Notes under the pieces: generated by a model
What the model was told of the DNA's origin: nothing
Database searches by the model: none
What the model saw: only the letters and a program-made list of their open reading frames with translations
Made by a program: the position numbers and the translations under genes
In this document: piece by piece, positions 16,384-20,692 of the stretch
How the letters are laid out: every line of letters begins with the position of its first letter
Position numbering within the stretch: the stretch's first letter is position 1
Assembly: GCA_905250885.1 (NCBI GenBank)
Contig: CAJNOQ010003309.1
Location: 1 to 20,692 of the forward strand
Direction of reading: 5' to 3'
Length of the DNA: 20,692 nucleotides
Source of the DNA: Didymodactylos carnosus
Taxonomy: Eukaryota; Rotifera; Eurotatoria; Philodinida; Philodinidae

Positions 16384-16596
16384 ATGAAGTACGAAAATTC
16401 AAAAAGTTTTTTGTTTATTCGGTTTAAGTACGAACTAAGCGTCGAGCCTCGCGCCTTCCTTCAATCAACGCTCTGGATTTTAGTCCTCGCCATATCTGTT
16501 GTTAGTGATATATCTCACTCAGGCACAGAATACCATGCAAATTTATTGAAGTTACTCCGCACGCTATCGCAACAGAAAAGAGAAATAACCTGCTAA
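16384..16596 (+). CDS. Hypothetical ORF, 70 residues (doubtful)
   Basis: ATG-started and ending in TAA. The second half is less AT-rich than its surroundings and encodes SVEPRAFLQSTLWILVLAIS, then a polar tail with HANLLKLLRTLSQQKRE. One hydrophobic segment lies at about residues 28-41. It may be an exon entered through an acceptor near 16428 (TTTAAG). No homologue is recognised and no splice partner was found. Confidence 0.25.
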   Translation: MKYENSKSFLFIRFKYELSVEPRAFLQSTLWILVLAISVVSDISHSGTEYHANLLKLLRTLSQQKREITC

Positions 16597-17281
16597 AACT
16601 TGACATTTCTTCATTTACCATTCAAAATAACGTGAAGAAGATATTCACGGTTTGGTAGTGCGTTCCGTCTTGTGAACGCCTGTGAGCTCCTTCGCCATTA
16701 ACCAGTCCATTAACTTGATGAATCAACTCATTCTCTTTACTCTTAATGAGCTGGCCCATGATTATAAATATGTACGTACTCATTTATTCCGTTGACTGTA
16801 AGTCTATGGTCGCACGAAATAAAGTGTTTGTGTGTGTATGTTTGTCCGTACAGAGGTGTGACGGACGTAAATACACATAGTCATGTGGCAGTATGATGGA
16901 TGTACATACACAGAATCACTAATGAGTGTCACGGACATCGGTCCACATAGGTTGATGCATTCGAGTTTTCTGTGAAATATTATATTTTTCGTCACATACT
17001 TCAAACATATTATGTTCGAATCTTAGCATCGACGAATCGTGTAATAACCTTGAGGAAGTTACTTATGTCTTGATGCCTCGTATAACAGAGTATTTACTGC
17101 GGAGTGATGTACTTTACAGTTCCTCCGGTTAGTGTTCGTAACTTCCAGAAAGATAGTATATGGCTAGTACGTGTGTGGGATGGGGTACTCAGCAATTGGG
17201 ATAAAAAACTCAGCGTAAGAACAGTCTTCCTACCATAGTTGCAGCTGATAATTAGTAAAGATTTTTTCTTCTAATCCACAG
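16597..17281. other. No confident gene; upstream region of the ankyrin gene
   Basis: It contains a short hairpin, CGTGAA/TTCACG (about 16632-16650), and a minus-strand ORF at 16804-17004 without family features. A possible first exon of the ankyrin gene could end at the donor GC|GTAAGA near 17216 (MGYSAIGIKNS from the ATG near 17181); its phase fits the alternative acceptor at 17318 rather than that at 17281. Confidence 0.35.
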
Positions 17282-17421
17282 TCAACAACTATGTCCAATC
17301 CATTTATTTGTATTACAGAAATATTTTTGCTATTGTTGAACATGATGATTTTGATTCATTTAAAAATGTTATGATGAATAATTATCAACAGGCTGTTAAA
17401 ATGCGCAATGATCGTCAACAG
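17282..17421 (+). CDS. Ankyrin-repeat protein, exon (5'-most seen)
   Basis: The acceptor is the strong tract TTTTTTCTTCTAATCCACAG at 17281 (an alternative is TTGTATTACAG at 17318). It starts in phase 1 and encodes NNYVQSIYLYYRNIFAIVE, then HDDFDSFKNVMMNNYQQAVK and MRNDRQQ, ending at donor CAACAG|GTTAAT. The IFAIVEHDDFDSFKNVM stretch has the spacing of a diverged ankyrin helix pair. The 55-bp intron after it (17422-17476) is typical of compact invertebrate genes. Upstream exons are not certain, so the protein start is unknown. Confidence 0.7.
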
Positions 17422-17476
17422 GTTAATCAACATGAATATGTTAGTAATTGAAACACTGTTTATTATTTTTTAATAG

Positions 17477-17732
17477 ACGGTATTGCATATTATTGTATTG
17501 CGTTCATATGCATACGTTTGGATTCGCTTATTATTGATGCGTGAATGCGATGTATCCGCTCAAGATGTTGACGGGTATACTGTCCTTCATTATGCATGTG
17601 AACGCGACGATGTAGAAATGTTGAAAGCTTTAACAGTTAAACCACATCCAACAGTGCAACATTTGAATAATGAGCAATTGGAAAAAATCGCTAAAAATTG
17701 TCAGAAAGCATTTCGAACGTCGAATAAATATG
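17477..17732 (+). CDS. Ankyrin-repeat protein, middle exon
   Basis: Joined in phase 0, it begins TVLHIIVLRSYAYVWIRLLL followed by MRECDVSAQD: an ankyrin repeat with T-x-L-H and the D-V-x-x-x-D turn. The next repeat, DVDGYTVLHYACERDDVEML, is canonical (D-x-G-x-T-x-L-H-x-A). A linker, VKPHPTVQHLNNEQLEKIAK, then leads to NCQKAFRTSNKYG. The donor is TATG|GTAGGC in phase 1, and the 57-bp intron ends GATTTGTAG. Ankyrin repeats mediate protein-protein binding, so the partner and process cannot be inferred from this part. Confidence 0.85.
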
Positions 17733-17789
17733 GTAGGCTTAAACACCACTCTACTGCATAACTGTGGTTCATAATGTAATGATTTGTAG

Positions 17790-17893
17790 GTATTACTCCT
17801 TTCATGCTAGCATGTTTTAAAGGTGCCAAGAAATGTATACAATATTTTCATGAACAACATCAAGAAATTTGTTATGAGCAAGTTAATCAACAA
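17790..17893 (+). CDS. Ankyrin-repeat protein, last exon seen
   Basis: Joined in phase 1, it continues the repeat as GITPFMLACFKGAKKCIQYF (G-x-T-P and A-C-x-x-G are the ankyrin consensus), then HEQHQEICYEQVNQQ. At 17894 there is a possible donor, GTTAGT, resembling the donor GTTAAT used two exons earlier. If unspliced the frame ends seven codons later at TGA 17912-17914. The foldback at 17925 starts 10 bp after that TGA, and no plus-strand ankyrin exon was found beyond it. The gene may be truncated, or its next intron may be filled with foldback elements. Confidence 0.75.
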
Positions 17894-17924
17894 GTTAGTT
17901 TTTCCAGTATTTGAAAAAATGCAT

Positions 17925-18866
17925 AATAACGAGTACTTCAGAATAAATCGGTCACTTAGTATTTTGCTCATATCTCAGTTGAATTTTATGTTCTAAGCTT
18001 TATTATTTTCTCAAAAGATACGCCGTGAAATTTTCTACAAAAAATATATTAAACAGTTTTCTATATACCGTAAAGATAACAGAATATAGAAGAAATACTG
18101 TGAAGCTTCAATCTCGATTACTCTGCAACGCAAGAAAACAGCTTTTTCAATTTTAGCCCTTCATATTTTGCAAAGCGAAAAACAATAAGATGATCATTCG
18201 GTAGCCCTTAAAAAGCTCTATCAAGTTGGTATATTTAGAAACTCTTCGTAATCATAATCGGTTGTGGCAGAATTTTTTTTCTTTTATCGATTTTTCTCTA
18301 AATCAACATTTTCCAACTGCAGTTTTGACGCAGTTAGAAAAACTTTTATAATTCGGTGAAAATCAAACATTTTGAGCTCGAATTTGTTGTATTTTAAAGT
18401 AAAATAATTCTTCTATTGCATCCTTACAGAGAAAATTCAATATCTTCTTTCCGTTTCCTGTTTCACGGCGAAAAAGACAAAATTTCCGTTGTTTTAGTAA
18501 ATTTTCGTACAATTGTCTTTTGTGTCAGAAAAGTACGTTTACACCGAATCTATGATAGACGAAAACAAAAGACGACACTTGAAAGGATTAGAACTTGGGT
18601 TCTGATTCCACCTTTATGCATGACACTGCGCTTAAAAATTATTCTTTTCATTGTTTCTTGCATTGCAAAGTAATCGAGATTGAAGCTTCACAGTATTTCT
18701 TCTATATTCTGTTATCTTTACGGTATACAGAAAACTGTTTAATATATTTTTTGTAGAAAATTTCATGGCGCACCTTTTGAGAAAACAATAAAGCTTAGAA
18801 CATAAAATTCAACTAAGATATGAGCAAAATACTAAGTGACCAATTTATTCTGAAGCACCCGTTATA
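17925..18866. mobile_element. 942-bp foldback element with 215-bp arms
   Basis: Left arm 17925-18139 and right arm 18652-18866 are inverted copies at over 90 percent identity by eye, without large gaps. The loop (about 510 bp) holds a plus-strand ORF of 85 codons (18416-18673) that runs into the arm and is probably noise. The element begins directly after the last visible ankyrin exon. Transcription through it would give a long double-stranded RNA stem. No target duplication was identified. Confidence 0.9.
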
Positions 18867-18901
18867 TCTGGGTCAAGCTTCTTTTTCACTGAAATGATTC
18901 C

Positions 18902-19852
18902 TAAGGTATTTTAAGAATTTCATCCCATTTCAGCAAAATGTTACTAACTCCTGATCCAAAGAAAATGGGCATTCTGTTGTATAGCCAAAAACGTAGCCAT
19001 AGCTCTTTTCTATCCACGGTATGGATTTCGAGTGCCACTGTTATTGGTTACTGAAAAGCAGCTATTTGATGATCGATACTCTCTTCTTGAGATTTGTATT
19101 TTTTTTAAAAAGAAATAGTTACGGCTAGTCTTAGAAGTATCATTGGTAGAATCAATTAAGTTGGACATATTTGTCAAACAAAGTCGCGTGTATTGGCTAT
19201 TGTTTCAATCGAGCAAGAGCGGTCAACGACGGTTTTTCAGAGACAAAAAAACATATTTCTCTGTTACAAATCCATTTAGAAAATTTGTTCAAAAAAGGAA
19301 CCTTTTAGGTAAATGTTTGATCTATTGGTGGTCTCGATGTTATTGTGACTGTTTAATTATTAATTATTAATTATTTTCTTTGTTCAAATGTACAATGTAT
19401 AATAGTGTATAGCGGACAGTATAGAATAGTTCAGCAGTTATATTCTTATCAGAACAATTTTCTGATGTATGTCGTATCAAGAACAAAATATTGGATGTTT
19501 AAATGAACTATCGGTAACCAAAACAAAGAAAGAGTTAAAAATGCAAACGAACAAACCTTAGAGAATAATCGACATATACCGATAAATATGTCCAAATTAA
19601 TTGATTCCACCAATGATACTTCTAAGACTAGCCGTAATTATTTCTTTTTAAAAAGAAATACAAATCTCAAGAAGAGAGTATCGATCATCAAATAGCTGCT
19701 TTTCAATAACCAATAACAGTGGCACTCGAAATCCATACCGTGGATAGAAAAGAGCTATGGCTACGTTTTGGCTATACAACAGAATGCCTATTCTCTTTGG
19801 ATCAGGAGGTAGTAACATTTTGCTGAAATGGAATGAGATTCTTAATATCTTG
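18902..19852. mobile_element. 951-bp foldback element with about 272-bp arms
   Basis: Left arm 18902-19174 and right arm 19582-19852 are near-identical inverted copies (for example ACGGCTAGTCTTAGAAGTAT and GATCGATACTCTCTTCTTGA in both). The loop (about 405 bp) has no gene; the ORF at 19143-19370 straddles the arm boundary. The sequence differs from that of the foldback at 17925-18866, only 35 bp away, although total size and design are similar. The outer 10-15 bp are less conserved than the rest. Confidence 0.9.
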
Positions 19853-20127
19853 TAAACCGTTTACTTCAAGAGATCGGAACTAGTTGGGTATTTAGTATTG
19901 CGCGAGAACTATGCCCACTGTGAGTACTATAAAGCACTTTTTCGTTAGCGCCAAATTGCTTAAAATTTCAACAATACAATTAAATTTTGTCCTCAGATTC
20001 AAAACGGTTGCATTCAATGCTCCCTGCAACTTTAAGTTTGACGGATCTCTTCAATATGAAATGATTTTTGCCGCAATGGGATTTAGTCTCAGAGGGATAC
20101 GAGCGTGCATCCTTTGTTTCACAGATT

Positions 20128-20272
20128 TTCAAAATTTGTTAGTTGGTTTTGGCTAAGATGCGAAATAAATCAAATGAAAAGTATAAAATTCAATAGAGTA
20201 ATAAATGCTCTATCCAACCGTATAAAAATAAAAAACTTTTTAAGTTTTTCAGAAATACAATAAACTGAAAAA
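20128..20272. repeat. Dispersed copy of the 9200-9955 repeat family
   Basis: This stretch aligns with the right arm at 9790-9930 in the same orientation (GAAATAAATCA, AATAGAG, AATGCTCTATCCAACCG, TAAAAATAAAAAAC and CAGAAATACA shared in order). It is a single, non-inverted copy. Between 20273 and 20439 nothing else is seen. Confidence 0.7.
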
Positions 20273-20439
20273 AAAGATCAAAAATAACGTAATCAAGCTG
20301 TAAGTTCTTGCATTTTTCCAGCTCTTTAATTCGCTCAGACATTAGTCACATATTTTTCTTTGCCTATCAGATCTAAGCTTTTTTTTGCAAGAATACAACT
20401 TTTAGATAAAAAAATCGAATCTAGCTGCATCGAGCAATA

Positions 20440-20692
20440 CTAGTTGCTTTTTTTTGTACTTTCATAGTAATTTGTATTTCGTTGTACTCTGAGTCTTGTT
20501 CTACCATTGTATTGTTTCAATAAATCAATTATGCATTGGTTTTTGTTAAATATGGCAATGTCTAATGGACTCGGACGAAGTAGACTAGCATTACTATCAC
20601 CTCCATTGACATTCCCACAGCATTGATTTAAGATAAATTCTGCTAATTGAATGTTGTTTCTAGCTACGGCATAATGTATACAAACATCACCA
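20440..20692 (-). CDS. Ankyrin-repeat protein, C-terminal part (partial)
   Basis: A minus-strand frame enters from the right window edge and ends at TAG (20442-20440), giving 83 residues. It begins GDVCIHYAVARNNIQLAEFI, an ankyrin repeat (G-D-x-x-x-H-x-A-x-x-x-x), then NQCCGNVNGGDSNASLLRP. A second repeat follows, PSPLDIAIFNKNQCIIDLLK, then a polar tail (RVQRNTNYYESTKKSN). The N-terminal part lies outside the window. The gene converges on the plus-strand ankyrin gene at 17282-17893, and the two differ enough in sequence not to be recent inverted duplicates. A variant signal, ATTAAA, may lie near 20324-20329. Confidence 0.8.
   Translation of the reverse strand, partial: GDVCIHYAVARNNIQLAEFILNQCCGNVNGGDSNASLLRPSPLDIAIFNKNQCIIDLLKQYNGRTRLRVQRNTNYYESTKKSN

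Noticed and set aside
18416..18673. Plus-strand ORF of 85 codons
   Set aside because: It sits in the loop and right arm of a foldback and has no family features.
19143..19370. Plus-strand ORF of 75 codons
   Set aside because: It crosses the arm-loop boundary of the foldback at 18902-19852.
19911..20156. Plus-strand ORF of 81 codons
   Set aside because: It ends inside a dispersed repeat copy and has no motif.

Overview
This window looks like nuclear DNA from a small AT-rich invertebrate genome. Three things suggest this: GT-AG introns of 55-61 bp between open coding exons, ankyrin-repeat genes, and a secreted, heavily N-glycosylated beta-propeller-like protein. Together they fit a bdelloid rotifer best, but that is inference and no marker gene proves it. 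There is no operon structure, no rRNA or tRNA gene was recognised, and no CRISPR array is present.

Layout. 1-930: a foldback repeat (2-173) whose loop carries, on the opposite strand, the same motif as the polypyrimidine minisatellite at 416-724. 945-1280 (-): an unrecognised 111-residue ORF whose stop is followed at once by AATAAA. 2190-3410 (-): the clearest complete gene, a 406-residue secreted propeller-like protein. 4270-4598: a palindromic element carrying a hammerhead-ribozyme-like core in each arm. 5669-7599: a 1.9-kb non-autonomous DNA transposon with a perfect 9-bp target duplication and a second inverted-repeat pair inside it. 7624-7996: a hAT-like terminal fragment. 8209-8695: a hairpin and a 130-bp tandem repeat. 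8909-10711 (+): a split gene for a small membrane protein, with a foldback repeat in its large first intron. 10905-11180: a broken transposase-like fragment. 11667-11706: a decayed copy of part of the membrane-protein exon. 12702-12937: a 220-bp hAT-type MITE with an 8-bp target duplication. 13869-13963 (+): a candidate signal-peptide exon. 14314-15124: another foldback. 15932-16225 (+): a candidate two-exon small protein. 17282-17893 (+): three exons of an ankyrin-repeat gene. 17925-18866 and 18902-19852: two long foldbacks nearly back to back. 20440-20692 (-): the 3' end of a second ankyrin-repeat gene, converging on the first and running off the window.

The genes do not form a pathway. The theme is a gene-poor interval shaped by small non-autonomous elements: at least six inverted-repeat or foldback structures, two with clear target duplications, sitting in introns or directly against exons. 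All exon joins were made by eye from splice consensus and frame continuity and are models without transcript support.
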